Shown: positions 1-8,684 of the stretch, piece after piece | Numbering within the stretch: the first letter of the stretch is position 1 | Layout: each line of letters begins with the position of its first letter | NCBI RefSeq assembly: GCF_001437255.1 | Contig: NZ_JQBD01000002.1 | Location: 1 to 63,155 of the forward strand | Reading direction: 5' to 3' | Source: Pediococcus damnosus | Lineage (GTDB): Bacteria > Bacillota > Bacilli > Lactobacillales > Lactobacillaceae | Length of the DNA: 63,155 bases | Program-made: the position numbers and the translations under genes | The notes under the pieces: model-generated | Told to the model about the DNA's origin: nothing | Database searches by the model: none | What the model saw: the letters and a program-made list of their open reading frames with translations, nothing else

Positions 1-28
1 TGACCATCTAGGAAAACCTTACACTAAC
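1..28. repeat. 28 bp terminal inverted repeat, left copy
   Basis: The first 28 bases, beginning TGACCATCTAGG, are the exact reverse complement of the last 28 bases of the window (63128-63155); identity stops at base 29. Between the two lie chromosomal housekeeping genes, so this is most simply explained by a contig ending in two inverted copies of one repeat, for instance the end of an insertion sequence. I do not recognise the IS family. No transposase is visible inside the window. Confidence 0.85.
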
Positions 29-86
29 CTTTTTATGATAAAGGTCTATACTTAATTTGTAAACAATTATCTAAGGAAGGTCTATT

Positions 87-428
87 ATGAGTAATTCAGT
101 ATCAATCACAGAACTAACTGCACCAAATCAACTCAAAGCCGTTACCACGTTTGCAAAGTTCTATATCAAACTTTACAAGTCAGAAAACCTTGAGATTATT
201 TCTTCATATGTTCCCGCTGGTTATTTGAGTGACATCAACGCCTTCATTGCGCGGAATCGTTACCTAACCAAAGAGGAACTGCTATCCATCAGTATTGAAG
301 CTTCCCGGGCAGATTACATTCAAGTAATCGCGCACCTTGGCCAAAGCTTCACTCCTAATGGTGCTCCAGAAATATCATGGAATGACTGGGAAATTTCTCA
401 TCACAAACATCTTGTGGTAGAAAGCTAG
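87..428 (+). CDS. Hypothetical protein, 113 aa
   Basis: I do not recognise this protein. It is soluble-looking, without a signal peptide or membrane segment, and has an aromatic-rich first half (FAKFYIKLYK) followed by predicted helices. A good ribosome binding site, AAGGAAGG at 73-80, sits six bases before the ATG, which supports the start. It is convergent with the metal exporter gene; only 13 bases separate the two stop codons and no hairpin terminator is seen there. It lies just inside the left terminal repeat, so the real upstream context is outside the window. Confidence 0.6.
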   Translation: MSNSVSITELTAPNQLKAVTTFAKFYIKLYKSENLEIISSYVPAGYLSDINAFIARNRYLTKEELLSISIEASRADYIQVIAHLGQSFTPNGAPEISWNDWEISHHKHLVVES

Positions 429-441
429 TCAGCAACATCCA

Positions 442-1338
442 TTAAATATCATGCCGGTCGCGCGTAAATAGCTCATTACTTTTTCCACGAAAAACTTCAG
501 CCTGTAAAGTCACGTGATCCACGTGATATTTTTTTTGCAATAAATTCTCTAAATCACGGTAAACAGGCTCCACATCACTTAATAATTGATCGTTTAAATT
601 AATATGTGCAGAAAACATAATCCGATTTTCATCAATTTGCCAAGCGTGAATATGATGGACATTGACCACTCCAGGCTCTTTTAACATATCACGTTTCATT
701 GCCTCAAAATCAAGATTTGGAGCCGCCTGCATCAGAATATTAATTGATTCTTTTAACACAGGCCATGTTTCCCATAAAATATAAAGCGAAACTAAAATCG
801 TCACAATTGGATCTACAAGGTCAATCTTCCAAATTTGAATGATAATGGCACCAATGATAATTCCAAAAGACGACAACGCATCACTCAGAATATGAAGATA
901 CGTCGCTTTTATGTTTAGATTATCCTTTGCCCCTTTGCTTAACAACAAAGCCGACCCAAAATTTGCAATTGTCCCAATGATGGCCACAATCAGCATAATG
1001 CCACCATTCACTGCCTCTGGGTGAAACAGACGGCGGACACTTTCCCCCATTAAAACTACGGATACTAAAATTAAAAATATTGAATTGATAAATGCTGAAA
1101 TGATTTCGGCTCTTCGATATCCAAATGTTTTTGAATCATTTGAATTCTTGAGCCCGATTCGACTCGCTACATACGCCAAAACAACTGATGCAGAATCGCC
1201 GAGATTATGAAAGGCATCAGAAAGAAGTGCTAAACTACCAGAAAGCATCCCTCCTATTAACTCAACCACTGTGATCAAAGCATTCAAAATTGTAACAAGT
1301 AGGAATCGTATCCCGCTCATATTTGAATTATCATGCAT
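442..1338 (-). CDS. czcD: Cation diffusion facilitator (zinc/cadmium/cobalt exporter type)
   Basis: Membrane protein of the CDF family, which exports divalent metals such as Zn2+ in exchange for protons. The two metal-binding HxxxD motifs of the family are present: H44-D48 in the segment SDAFHNLGDS and H149-D153 in HILSD. About six membrane segments occupy residues 8-200, and the cytoplasmic C-terminal domain follows (about 205-290). Length (298 aa) is normal for CzcD/ZitB types. GGGGAG seven bases before the ATG fixes the start. Metal specificity cannot be read safely from the motif; zinc is the default guess. The gene stands alone, with its own upstream spacer of about 100 bases. Confidence 0.85.
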   Translation of the reverse strand: MHDNSNMSGIRFLLVTILNALITVVELIGGMLSGSLALLSDAFHNLGDSASVVLAYVASRIGLKNSNDSKTFGYRRAEIISAFINSIFLILVSVVLMGESVRRLFHPEAVNGGIMLIVAIIGTIANFGSALLLSKGAKDNLNIKATYLHILSDALSSFGIIIGAIIIQIWKIDLVDPIVTILVSLYILWETWPVLKESINILMQAAPNLDFEAMKRDMLKEPGVVNVHHIHAWQIDENRIMFSAHINLNDQLLSDVEPVYRDLENLLQKKYHVDHVTLQAEVFRGKSNELFTRDRHDI

Positions 1339-1439
1339 CGTAAAACTCCCCTTCAGCCATAATTATCAACCAAAATAGGTGAGTAAGCAAGTCCCGTTCA
1401 TTATACAAAAATAAGGCCTCCGAATTTTAATCGTTGGTC

Positions 1440-3002
1440 TTATTTTATAACCTTAAAATTATTATTAACGGTAGCTTCAATGATCGGATGCTGCTGAAGA
1501 TAATCGGCAATTAATTCTGACATGGCTTCCGTATTTTCGCGAATAATTTTCGACTCGGAAAACATAGGATAATGACCACCACCAACAGCCCGATACTTAT
1601 TCAAAACAATTTCAAATGAGTCATTGGCTTCAATGGTATGCCCCTTACAGCTTAATTGGGTAACCCGTTTACCAATTGGTTTGGAGATATCTAATGTGTA
1701 GTCAATGCCTTCATACATATCATAATTATAATGACGTTTTTTGGGCGATAGATACTTTGGATTTACCATCAATTGATTATGGCCATCCAACGTGAAATAC
1801 TTGGCGCTCACTTCCAATGCCGCCCGCAGATCTGCTCCGGAAACTCGCAGCACTGCTAGTGAGTTAGGATAAATATAATTTGTAACCACTTCACGCATCG
1901 TAATTTGGCTACCAAATCCGGTTGCCTCATCATTGAACAAGGCCGTCGCCGAAATGGAAGTTCCTGTAGCTGCCATTTGAACTTTTTGAATAAACTCAAT
2001 AAATGCCGACTCTTCAACGCGCGCCCGAAAGGGATTGTTAATTCTCATATCTCCATGAACTTGACCCAGTGGTTGATCCAACCAAGTCTGCGTGTCAGTT
2101 TCAACATCTGACATAATGGCCCTTAACTTTTTATGTACTGGTGCTTTTGCAGCCGAACATAATTCAGCCGTAGCATCCACCACCATGTGGGGACGACTTG
2201 GATCAATTTTTAAAACGATTTTGCCAACCGCTGCTCCGCGATGACCGGCTTGCACAATCGGCACACCAAATAATTTAGTTGCAATTAATCGATGTTGATG
2301 GGCAGAAATTAAAGCATCAATGCCTTTCACCGTTTTCAGAAGTTCATAGCCAACGTTCTCGCCACGAAGCGATTCGGTTTCTATCCCCGATTTCAAATCG
2401 CGTTCAAAACCGCCATGATAAACAACAATCACAACATCGGCACGTTTTCTTAGCCACGGAACATAACGTTTAGCAGTATCAAGTACCCTGTTGAATTTAA
2501 GTCCCTTAATATGTACTGGATCTTCCCAGAAAGGAATGTAAGCCGTTGTTAACCCCAAAATGGCGATCCGAACTCCATGAATTTTTAAAATTCGATAAGC
2601 GCCATCACCAATTGGTTCATCATTGTCATTTAAAATATTGGCTGATAGCATCGGATAATCTGTACTTCGAATAGCAGCGTTTAGATAACTCATTCCATAA
2701 TTGAACTCGTGATTACCTAATACCCCAATATCATACCCAATCGCATTGTACGCTTTAAGCAGGCGTTGCGGTGCGGACGGATTACTAAATTTAGCCAAAT
2801 ATTCGGTTAACGGTGACCCTTCTAAAACATCTCCCGCATCAATAGTTAAAACGGGATCTGTTGTTTTTTTGCGTTCATTTTCAATAATACTCGCCGCTTT
2901 TAAAAGACCAAACGGCAAATTGGAATGGCGTTTCACAAAATTAGTTGGGTACACGAAGCCGTGAACATCACTTGTTGAAAGTAACGTTAAATTAAATGCC
3001 AA
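1440..3002 (-). CDS. Cytoplasmic 5'-nucleotidase/2',3'-cyclic phosphodiesterase family protein
   Basis: Two-domain metallophosphoesterase of the UshA/YfkN type. The N-terminal calcineurin-like domain carries the metal ligands in order: DVH (12-14), GD (57-58), GNHE (96-99), and the later YHGGF, SAHQHR and GHRG motifs. The C-terminal substrate domain starts near residue 310 and holds the NxYRAVGGG segment typical of 5'-nucleotidase C domains. Unlike secreted UshA, there is no signal peptide or anchor, so it should act in the cytoplasm on nucleotides or related phosphoesters. The start is a TTG seven bases after a perfect AGGAGG. Substrate is not predictable from sequence. Confidence 0.82.
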   Translation of the reverse strand: MAFNLTLLSTSDVHGFVYPTNFVKRHSNLPFGLLKAASIIENERKKTTDPVLTIDAGDVLEGSPLTEYLAKFSNPSAPQRLLKAYNAIGYDIGVLGNHEFNYGMSYLNAAIRSTDYPMLSANILNDNDEPIGDGAYRILKIHGVRIAILGLTTAYIPFWEDPVHIKGLKFNRVLDTAKRYVPWLRKRADVVIVVYHGGFERDLKSGIETESLRGENVGYELLKTVKGIDALISAHQHRLIATKLFGVPIVQAGHRGAAVGKIVLKIDPSRPHMVVDATAELCSAAKAPVHKKLRAIMSDVETDTQTWLDQPLGQVHGDMRINNPFRARVEESAFIEFIQKVQMAATGTSISATALFNDEATGFGSQITMREVVTNYIYPNSLAVLRVSGADLRAALEVSAKYFTLDGHNQLMVNPKYLSPKKRHYNYDMYEGIDYTLDISKPIGKRVTQLSCKGHTIEANDSFEIVLNKYRAVGGGHYPMFSESKIIRENTEAMSELIADYLQQHPIIEATVNNNFKVIK

Positions 3003-3145
3003 AATCTCGCCTCCTGCAAAACTTTTGATAACTTAAATTCTACCACAAACTGATCTCATCGCGTTGGTTTTTTAAGATGAAACGAACTATAACAATGTTT
3101 TTTACATAAAAATCCCCTATTTTGTAATTTATCATCCACTATTAA

Positions 3146-3174
3146 TTGACCCCAACCCGCTGAAATTCTATACT
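3146..3174 (+). promoter_or_regulatory. Sigma-A promoter for the 3210 gene
   Basis: TTGACC (3146-3151) and TATACT (3169-3174) are separated by exactly 17 bases. The hexamers point at the gene starting at 3210, giving an untranslated leader of roughly 30 bases. Confidence 0.6.
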
Positions 3175-3209
3175 TACGATATTACAAATACGAAACGAGG
3201 AATTTTTAA

Positions 3210-3671
3210 ATGACCTATCAAGTCGATTTCAAAACTGTTTCAACAGTGGGACTCGAAAGCTCACCAGTTGCAAAAGCTCTGGCTGGCTTACGCGCAAACG
3301 AAGCTCGCTATTACTGGAACAAATATAAACATATTTTTACCACCGTTCCTGCCGACGGGGATCCCGAAACCGTTGCCTGGATAGAAAAAATTCTTTTAGA
3401 AAAAGACATGAAGTTTGCGGATAAACCATTGGAAACCACAACTTTTGAAGTCGATAACATCAAAATGGCCTATATTTTTTACGAAAACGGTCTTGCGGTC
3501 AATGTGATGTATAGTTTAGATCCAGCTGGTAAGCGCGCCGTTGGGTTTAAACTCTCGGACGGAATGGCTATTCCTAAAGAATTTGAAGACAAATTTAAAT
3601 TTGCCCATCAAAAATCGCGTTTAGCTGGAACGATTCGCGGATCCTACTTTGTAATCAAAGGTACTTATTAG
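3210..3671 (+). CDS. Hypothetical protein, 153 aa
   Basis: Not recognised. It is a soluble protein of mixed alpha/beta character without signal peptide, starting with a short beta stretch (TYQVDFKTV) and ending in beta-rich sequence (GTIRGSYFVIKGTY). The start is supported by CGAGGAA about ten bases upstream and by the promoter at 3146-3174. It is a single-gene unit closed by the bidirectional terminator at 3681. No catalytic motif was seen. Confidence 0.65.
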   Translation: MTYQVDFKTVSTVGLESSPVAKALAGLRANEARYYWNKYKHIFTTVPADGDPETVAWIEKILLEKDMKFADKPLETTTFEVDNIKMAYIFYENGLAVNVMYSLDPAGKRAVGFKLSDGMAIPKEFEDKFKFAHQKSRLAGTIRGSYFVIKGTY

Positions 3672-3680
3672 TATTAAAAA

Positions 3681-3716
3681 GGCTTCAAACGAAGAAAATC
3701 GTTTGAAGCCTTTTTT
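3681..3716. terminator. Bidirectional intrinsic terminator
   Basis: Stem GGCTTCAAACGA / TCGTTTGAAGCC (3681-3710) with a T-run after it on the plus strand and an A-run (T-run on minus) before it. It serves the 3210 gene and the convergent PAP2 operon. Confidence 0.85.
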
Positions 3717-3730
3717 AGTCTTAAATTATT

Positions 3731-4411
3731 TTAATGGCGACTATGCCGACCTTGCGCGTCAGTCTCTACATATCTTGCGACCAAATCGTAAAACTTATTA
3801 TACAACCAACGGGCGATTGCCAACCATGCAACGGCTAAGAAGAACGCCGCAAAGACATCGGAAGGATAATGGGCACCAAGGTAAACTCTGGAGTACATAA
3901 CTAACACAACCCAAATGATCAATACAATCTGACAAACCTTTTGCACCGTTTGTGAATTGATTTGGCTCACAAAGAACCAAACCAAGAAAAAGACGATTAG
4001 CACAGCGCCAAATGTATGCCCACTTGGAAAACTAAATCCCGTTTCAGGAATTACTTGATTCCATCTTGGCCGGGGCCGTTGGGCAATTTCTTTGAAGATA
4101 TAAGCCACCACATCGCCACCACCCAGGGTAGCTAACGTCCAGATTGCATCAACCCGCAGCCGCATGAACCATAAGACGGCAGCAATAATAACGGCATAGA
4201 CAATTGCAAATTTTGGTTCCGCAATCGTCGTAACGGCCTTCATGATGTCAGTTACGAACGTAGGCATGCTGTTTTGAACAATACTAATGATTCCTGTATC
4301 GAATCGCAAAAGCAAAGCAGAGTTGGCTTTTACAGCCGCTAGTAATAAAGCAAAAAGAAAGCCCGAAGTCCAGGCATATTTAGCAGAAATTGAGTTTTGA
4401 TTTTTTAACAT
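3731..4411 (-). CDS. PAP2-superfamily membrane phosphatase
   Basis: Integral membrane lipid phosphatase of the PAP2 family (phosphatidic acid or undecaprenyl pyrophosphate phosphatases). The three signature motifs are visible: K-x6-RP as KEIAQRPRP, PSGH, and SR-x5-H-x3-D as SRVYLGAHYPSD. About five or six membrane segments surround them, with the active site facing outward in characterised relatives. An upstream in-frame TTG at 4423 exists, but the ATG at 4411 has GGAG six bases before it and is preferred (226 aa). It is the last gene of an rny-HD-PAP2 operon. A role in recycling the C55 lipid carrier is possible but not shown. Confidence 0.82.
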   Translation of the reverse strand: MLKNQNSISAKYAWTSGFLFALLLAAVKANSALLLRFDTGIISIVQNSMPTFVTDIMKAVTTIAEPKFAIVYAVIIAAVLWFMRLRVDAIWTLATLGGGDVVAYIFKEIAQRPRPRWNQVIPETGFSFPSGHTFGAVLIVFFLVWFFVSQINSQTVQKVCQIVLIIWVVLVMYSRVYLGAHYPSDVFAAFFLAVAWLAIARWLYNKFYDLVARYVETDAQGRHSRH

Positions 4412-4423
4412 GAGTCGCTCCAA

Positions 4424-5089
4424 TTATTTATTTTGATTCCATTCAGCTTTAAATTCTTGTAGAAAATCTTCTAATACCGCTGTTCGATGTTGCGCAGCTT
4501 GTTTAGCAGCGCTGGTATTCATTAAATCTGCAAGCTTTAAAAGCTTTTCATAAAAGTGGTTAATCACCGTTTCATTCTGACGATATTCATCGTGAGTCAT
4601 TTTTTGCCGGGGAGCAATCTTCGGATCATACATGATATGGCCATGGGCCCCGCCATAATAAAAAGCCCGGCCAATCCCAATTGCACCAATCGCATCCAGA
4701 CGATCCGCATCCTGAACAATCTGCCCTTCAAGGGTTAATTGGTAATGATGTTCAAGATTCTTCGAAAATGACATGTGTGTAATGATTGCAAAGATTGCGT
4801 CAATATCAGCTTGGAAAACCTGATGGGCTTCTAAAAATGACCTGACTTCGTTTTCTGCCTTGGTTTGATCTGCTACAATTTTTTCATCAATTACATCATG
4901 CAACTCCGCACTTACCAGAACGACAAAAAGACGCCCTTGTGCACTGTCTTGAGCCAAGCGCTGGGCCATTTTTACAACCCGTTGAATGTGAGCATAGTCA
5001 TGTCCCGTTTTGTCATCACTTAGCTTTGAATACACAAACTTATCGACTGTCTTAAGAATCTCTTGTTCTTTTTCAGTTATTTTTTCCAT
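4424..5089 (-). CDS. HD-domain phosphohydrolase (YedJ/YpgQ-like)
   Basis: Single-domain HD hydrolase of 221 aa. The metal-binding residues are in HDYAHIQRV (His near 30 and 34), the ELHD pair near residue 67, and the conserved DADRLDAIGAIGIGR motif near 130, which is typical of the YedJ/YpgQ subgroup. Members studied hydrolyse nucleotides or pyrophosphates with divalent metals; the substrate here is unknown. Its ATG lies two bases after the rny stop codon (TAAACATG), so it is very probably translated from the rny message, and the PAP2 gene follows 12 bases after its stop. Confidence 0.8.
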   Translation of the reverse strand: MEKITEKEQEILKTVDKFVYSKLSDDKTGHDYAHIQRVVKMAQRLAQDSAQGRLFVVLVSAELHDVIDEKIVADQTKAENEVRSFLEAHQVFQADIDAIFAIITHMSFSKNLEHHYQLTLEGQIVQDADRLDAIGAIGIGRAFYYGGAHGHIMYDPKIAPRQKMTHDEYRQNETVINHFYEKLLKLADLMNTSAAKQAAQHRTAVLEDFLQEFKAEWNQNK

Positions 5090-5091
5090 GT

Positions 5092-6639
5092 TTACCCCGC
5101 GTACTCAACCACTTGTAATTTACGAACAACTGTCACCTTCACCTGACCAGGGTAGGTAACTTCTTGCTCAATTTGATCTTTAACATTGCCAGCCAGCTTC
5201 TCAATACTCTTATCGGAAGTTTGGTTAGGCTTAACAATTACTCGAAGTTCACGGCCCGCCTGAATGGCGTAGCTTTCCTGAACTCCAGGATATTGGTTGG
5301 CAATTCCCTCTAAACTAGAAATTCTTTGTAGATAGTCTGCAGCAGATTCACTACGAGCACCCTGGCGCGCACCAGAAATGGCATCGGCAGCAGCCACTAG
5401 ATCAGAAATAACATATTTAGCTTCTACATCCCCATGATGAGAAGCAATTGCATTAATCACAACCGGATCTTCATGGTATTTAGTTGCAAGCTCTACACCT
5501 AATTCCACATGGGTAGCCTCAACATCACGGTCAATTGCTTTTCCAATATCATGCAAGAGCCCCGCCCGTTTCGCTAGGTTTACATCCTCGCCAAGTTCAG
5601 CCGCAAACACACCTGCTAGATTGGCTGCTTCGATCGAGTGATCCAAAATATTCTGGCCATAACTGGTCCGAAAATGCATTCTCCCAATCAACTTGATTAA
5701 ATCGGGATGCATATTTTTAATATTCAACTCATTAATTGCTTGCTCACCGAACCCACGAATGAGTTCATCCACTGATTTCACAGTTTGATTTACAATTTGT
5801 TCAACAATGTCCGGATTAATCCGATTTACTTGAACAATCTGCGTCATTGCGCGTTTGGCAATTTCACGACGCATGGGATCATACCCATTCAAGGTAATCA
5901 TCCGTTTTTGATCATCAATATTAATATCAATCCCTGTCAAAGCCTCTAAGGCCCGGACATTTTGACCAGAATTCCCGATAATTTTACCAAGCGCCTCATT
6001 GTTAGGCACTTCCATGGTTCGGTTAGATGAATAAACATGGGACCGAATCCCACTGTGCTCAATGGCGTGAGAAATTAGATTTTTGGCTTCCTTTTCGCTA
6101 CTGCTCTTATATTCAGTTTCTGTGTTTCGAACAACTCGTTTTTCTTCTTCTTTTAAGTCCCGAGAAGTTTGATCTAAAACGTAATCTTTTGCCTTAGCTT
6201 TGCTCATTTCGGCCGTTTCTTCTAAGGTTTCTTCCCGTTTGCCGATTAAGCCTTCTGCCTGTTGTTTTATTTCTTTTAGTGCTGACTTATCATCTTTTAA
6301 AGCGTCTTGTTTGCTCTTAAAGTTATCAGAACGCCGGTTTAAAAGATCCTCTTTTTCTTTCAAAACTTGATCACGTTGATCCAACCAGGTTGCCTTACGC
6401 TCATTATCTTTCACATCAGTTGTGATCTCTTGATCAATTGACTCTTGGTAAGCTAAAGTTTCAGCACGTCCTTTTTTATGTTCTTTTTGGGCGGCAGCTT
6501 TCCCTTCTGCCTCAGCCTTGGCAAGCGTCTGTTGTGCTTGTTCATGGGCTATTTTCAACTGTCGCTGATGTTCAATTTTACGAATTTCAAACCCAATTGC
6601 AACAGCAATCAGAAGGATAATAATACTCACAACAAACAT
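5092..6639 (-). CDS. rny: Ribonuclease Y
   Basis: Membrane-anchored endoribonuclease that starts decay of many mRNAs in Firmicutes. Domain order is canonical: one N-terminal membrane segment (residues 2-17), a long charged coiled coil (about 20-200, Glu/Lys/Arg rich), a KH domain with the GxxG loop IIGNSGQN near 217-224, and an HD domain with LLHDIGKAIDRD near 360 and SHHGD downstream, ending in VEYAG. Length of 515 aa is normal. It heads the operon with the HD hydrolase and PAP2 genes. Identity is certain from domain architecture. Confidence 0.96.
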   Translation of the reverse strand: MFVVSIIILLIAVAIGFEIRKIEHQRQLKIAHEQAQQTLAKAEAEGKAAAQKEHKKGRAETLAYQESIDQEITTDVKDNERKATWLDQRDQVLKEKEDLLNRRSDNFKSKQDALKDDKSALKEIKQQAEGLIGKREETLEETAEMSKAKAKDYVLDQTSRDLKEEEKRVVRNTETEYKSSSEKEAKNLISHAIEHSGIRSHVYSSNRTMEVPNNEALGKIIGNSGQNVRALEALTGIDINIDDQKRMITLNGYDPMRREIAKRAMTQIVQVNRINPDIVEQIVNQTVKSVDELIRGFGEQAINELNIKNMHPDLIKLIGRMHFRTSYGQNILDHSIEAANLAGVFAAELGEDVNLAKRAGLLHDIGKAIDRDVEATHVELGVELATKYHEDPVVINAIASHHGDVEAKYVISDLVAAADAISGARQGARSESAADYLQRISSLEGIANQYPGVQESYAIQAGRELRVIVKPNQTSDKSIEKLAGNVKDQIEQEVTYPGQVKVTVVRKLQVVEYAG

Positions 6640-6754
6640 CTTGGTTGCCTCCCATTTTAGAATTTAATCGTTAATTTCATATCTTTCATTATATCACACT
6701 GTCACAAATTGCTTCTCGCTTTTCCAGACACCCGATTGCCTAATAAAAGGCATC

Positions 6755-6935
6755 AAAAAAGCACCTTTCAAGAACCTGCTCAACTTGAAAAGTGCCTGGG
6801 GGATAGATCTAAGTACCAATCTAAAACATAAAGTTTCAAGGTACATATTGTTTCAATTACGATTCCTTACCTTTCCTAGGATTCAGTAGGAAGAGTAGTC
6901 AAGCGTATTTGTACGCATCTAATTAAAAAATCTTT
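6755..6935 (-). ncRNA. Candidate structured small RNA with its own terminator
   Basis: The 466-base gap between rny and the Gfo/Idh gene has no convincing gene but holds a row of hairpins on the minus strand: GCGTA/TACGC with a four-base loop (6903-6916), TTCCTA/TAGGAA (6873-6892), GTACC/GGTAC (6813-6844), and finally an intrinsic terminator with stem GCACTTTTCAAG / CTTGAAAGGTGC and six T (6755-6795). This looks like an independent small RNA or a structured 3' UTR of the upstream gene. It does not match RNase P, tmRNA or SRP RNA as I know them; a 6S-like RNA cannot be excluded. I see nothing in 6936-7105 beyond AT-rich spacer. Confidence 0.35.
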
Positions 6936-7105
6936 CACAAAACTTTCTTCTTAAAAACGTTGCAACATGATAAGCATCGGTCCATCCAAAAAATCGGCCG
7001 ATATTTGCAGGTATTACTTGGTACGAAGATCGAACCCTACCCCAAACAAAGAGTAGCATCTTTGAAACTAAGTCACAAGCAAAAAGACATAAAATATCAA
7101 CTATC

Positions 7106-8080
7106 TTAATCTTCTGCATACCAGCTGTGATACAAATCTTCAATAATCTTGGTTGTTTGCAGTGTAATAGCCGGTTTCATAATCGGACTTAATTGTTTAC
7201 CGTTTAAAATTTGTTCAGAAACATGATTAAATTCATACACAAATTCACTCGCCTGGGGGTGCGCAAACTTCTGCGTTTTATCGCCAACTGTCAATTCATA
7301 ATGATCTGTTTTCCAATAATTGGGAACCTTTAATGATCCAGTTGTGCCCCAAAATGTCATTTGACTAGGCACTTGATCAGTCGTTGTCGTTATATAAACG
7401 CTCGCCAGAACTCCCGAACTCAATCTAAAGTTTACTTGGACTTGGTCATCCGCCTGCGACCCAACTTTACTAATTTGACCCTGATAAGCTGTAATATCGC
7501 TTTCCAAAACCAGTTGAAGGTACTCTGCAGAATATGAAGCACTGCCATAAAAAGCACCACCACCTACAGACACATCATGGAACCAGGGAATTTTTTCAAT
7601 GCCTGGATGTGATTCTTGAATCGTGACCCCTTGAATATCTCCAATCGCATGTTTAGTTACGAGCTGCTGTCGAACCTGATCGGTAATTGGTAAAAAGGCC
7701 GCCTTTTGAGCTTCCATGATGAAACAATGTTGCTTTTTAGCCAATGCAAATAGCTCTTGTGCTTGCGCGAGTTTTAAAGTAAATGGCTTTTCCAAAAGAA
7801 CATTTTTATGATTGTTCAAGGCCAGTTTGGCGCCATCATAGTGACCGGCATTCCAAAGTGGAATGTAAATCACGTCAATATCAGGATCCTTACAAAGTTC
7901 TTGATAACTCCCATAGGCTTTTGAAATGTTAAACTGACTTGCAACCACTTCGGCCTTTTCTAGTTTACGTGCTGCAATTGCCACCACTTCACTATTAAAA
8001 GACTCACGAATTCCTGCAATAATTCGGGGAACAATGGAGGCGGCCCCCATAATGCCATATCGAATAATTTTTTGTGTCAT
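7106..8080 (-). CDS. Gfo/Idh/MocA-family NAD(P)-dependent oxidoreductase
   Basis: Two-domain dehydrogenase of 324 aa acting on sugars or sugar derivatives. The N-terminal Rossmann fold begins YGIMGAASIVPRIIAGI (a degenerate GxGxxx nucleotide loop), and the conserved EKP motif (EKPFTLK, near residue 97) holds the lysine that contributes to catalysis in the family. The C-terminal alpha/beta domain includes HPGIEKIPWFHDVSVGGGAFYGSA, similar to the dimeric dihydrodiol/glucose-fructose oxidoreductase subgroup. It starts 15 bases after the stop of the 148 aa gene and is likely cotranscribed with it. Substrate unknown. Confidence 0.85.
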   Translation of the reverse strand: MTQKIIRYGIMGAASIVPRIIAGIRESFNSEVVAIAARKLEKAEVVASQFNISKAYGSYQELCKDPDIDVIYIPLWNAGHYDGAKLALNNHKNVLLEKPFTLKLAQAQELFALAKKQHCFIMEAQKAAFLPITDQVRQQLVTKHAIGDIQGVTIQESHPGIEKIPWFHDVSVGGGAFYGSASYSAEYLQLVLESDITAYQGQISKVGSQADDQVQVNFRLSSGVLASVYITTTTDQVPSQMTFWGTTGSLKVPNYWKTDHYELTVGDKTQKFAHPQASEFVYEFNHVSEQILNGKQLSPIMKPAITLQTTKIIEDLYHSWYAED

Positions 8081-8095
8081 GTTATTGCCTCAAAC

Positions 8096-8542
8096 TTAGT
8101 CCTTCTTTGGCTCCTCGTCTGAATCTGGATCGTTAATCATGCGCCACTCACCTTCGCCAGCTTTGGAAATATCATTCACAAAGCCAGTTACCATTTGTGC
8201 GCGTTCCATATCTTTTTCAGATAAAACGTTCAAACCTTTTCCAGTCGTCATTGGAATTCCAAGTTCGAACTGCTCTTTACCCATTTTTCCTTCTGTAAAG
8301 GCAACGACCCAATCCTTGGTATCAATTTGTGTATATAAGAAGAACAGTGAAAAACCGTCTGCCAAATATGCAGGTACAGCCCAAACATTTTCGCCAACTT
8401 CTTGCATTTCATTACCGTTGAAATTGTATTGACTGGCATTATCTTTTGTAATTCCGTGATTTAAAACCAACAGCATTTGTTCAAACTTTTTATCACCTAA
8501 TGATAATTCTACATCTTGGAAATCTTCATCCTCATTACTCAT
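8096..8542 (-). CDS. Hypothetical acidic protein, 148 aa
   Basis: Not recognised with confidence. A soluble, strongly acidic protein (N-terminus SNEDEDFQDVE, C-terminus DPDSDEEPKKD) with a central alpha/beta core containing NVWAVPAYLADGFSLFFLYTQ. The core is loosely reminiscent of SseB-like domains, but this is only an impression. It precedes the Gfo/Idh oxidoreductase by 15 bases in the same orientation, so the two probably form an operon. Confidence 0.65.
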   Translation of the reverse strand: MSNEDEDFQDVELSLGDKKFEQMLLVLNHGITKDNASQYNFNGNEMQEVGENVWAVPAYLADGFSLFFLYTQIDTKDWVVAFTEGKMGKEQFELGIPMTTGKGLNVLSEKDMERAQMVTGFVNDISKAGEGEWRMINDPDSDEEPKKD

Positions 8543-8625
8543 TTTAATTACCCCATTACTTTCTATTTTTCTTGATTACATTGATTTTATAATAAAACAA
8601 AGGTAAAAGATACCGCAACGATTAG

Positions 8626-8662
8626 AAAAAAGCCGAATCCAGACATTCATCTGAATTCGACT
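8626..8662 (-). terminator. Intrinsic terminator of the GNAT gene
   Basis: Arms CGAATCCAG (8634-8642) and CTGAATTCG (8651-8659) form a hairpin with one G-T pair; on the minus strand it is followed by six T (8626-8631). It lies 23 bases beyond the GNAT stop codon. Confidence 0.7.
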
Positions 8663-8684
8663 CCTATTTTTTATATTTAAGAAC

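Noticed and set aside
7025-7050. tRNA-like GGTTCGATC followed by TACCA on the minus strand
   Set aside because: The bases that would form the T-stem do not pair and no acceptor or anticodon arm is found upstream.
6919-7143. Minus-strand frame of 74 codons overlapping the end of the Gfo/Idh gene
   Set aside because: It overlaps the true gene in a different frame and lacks a ribosome binding site and family resemblance.
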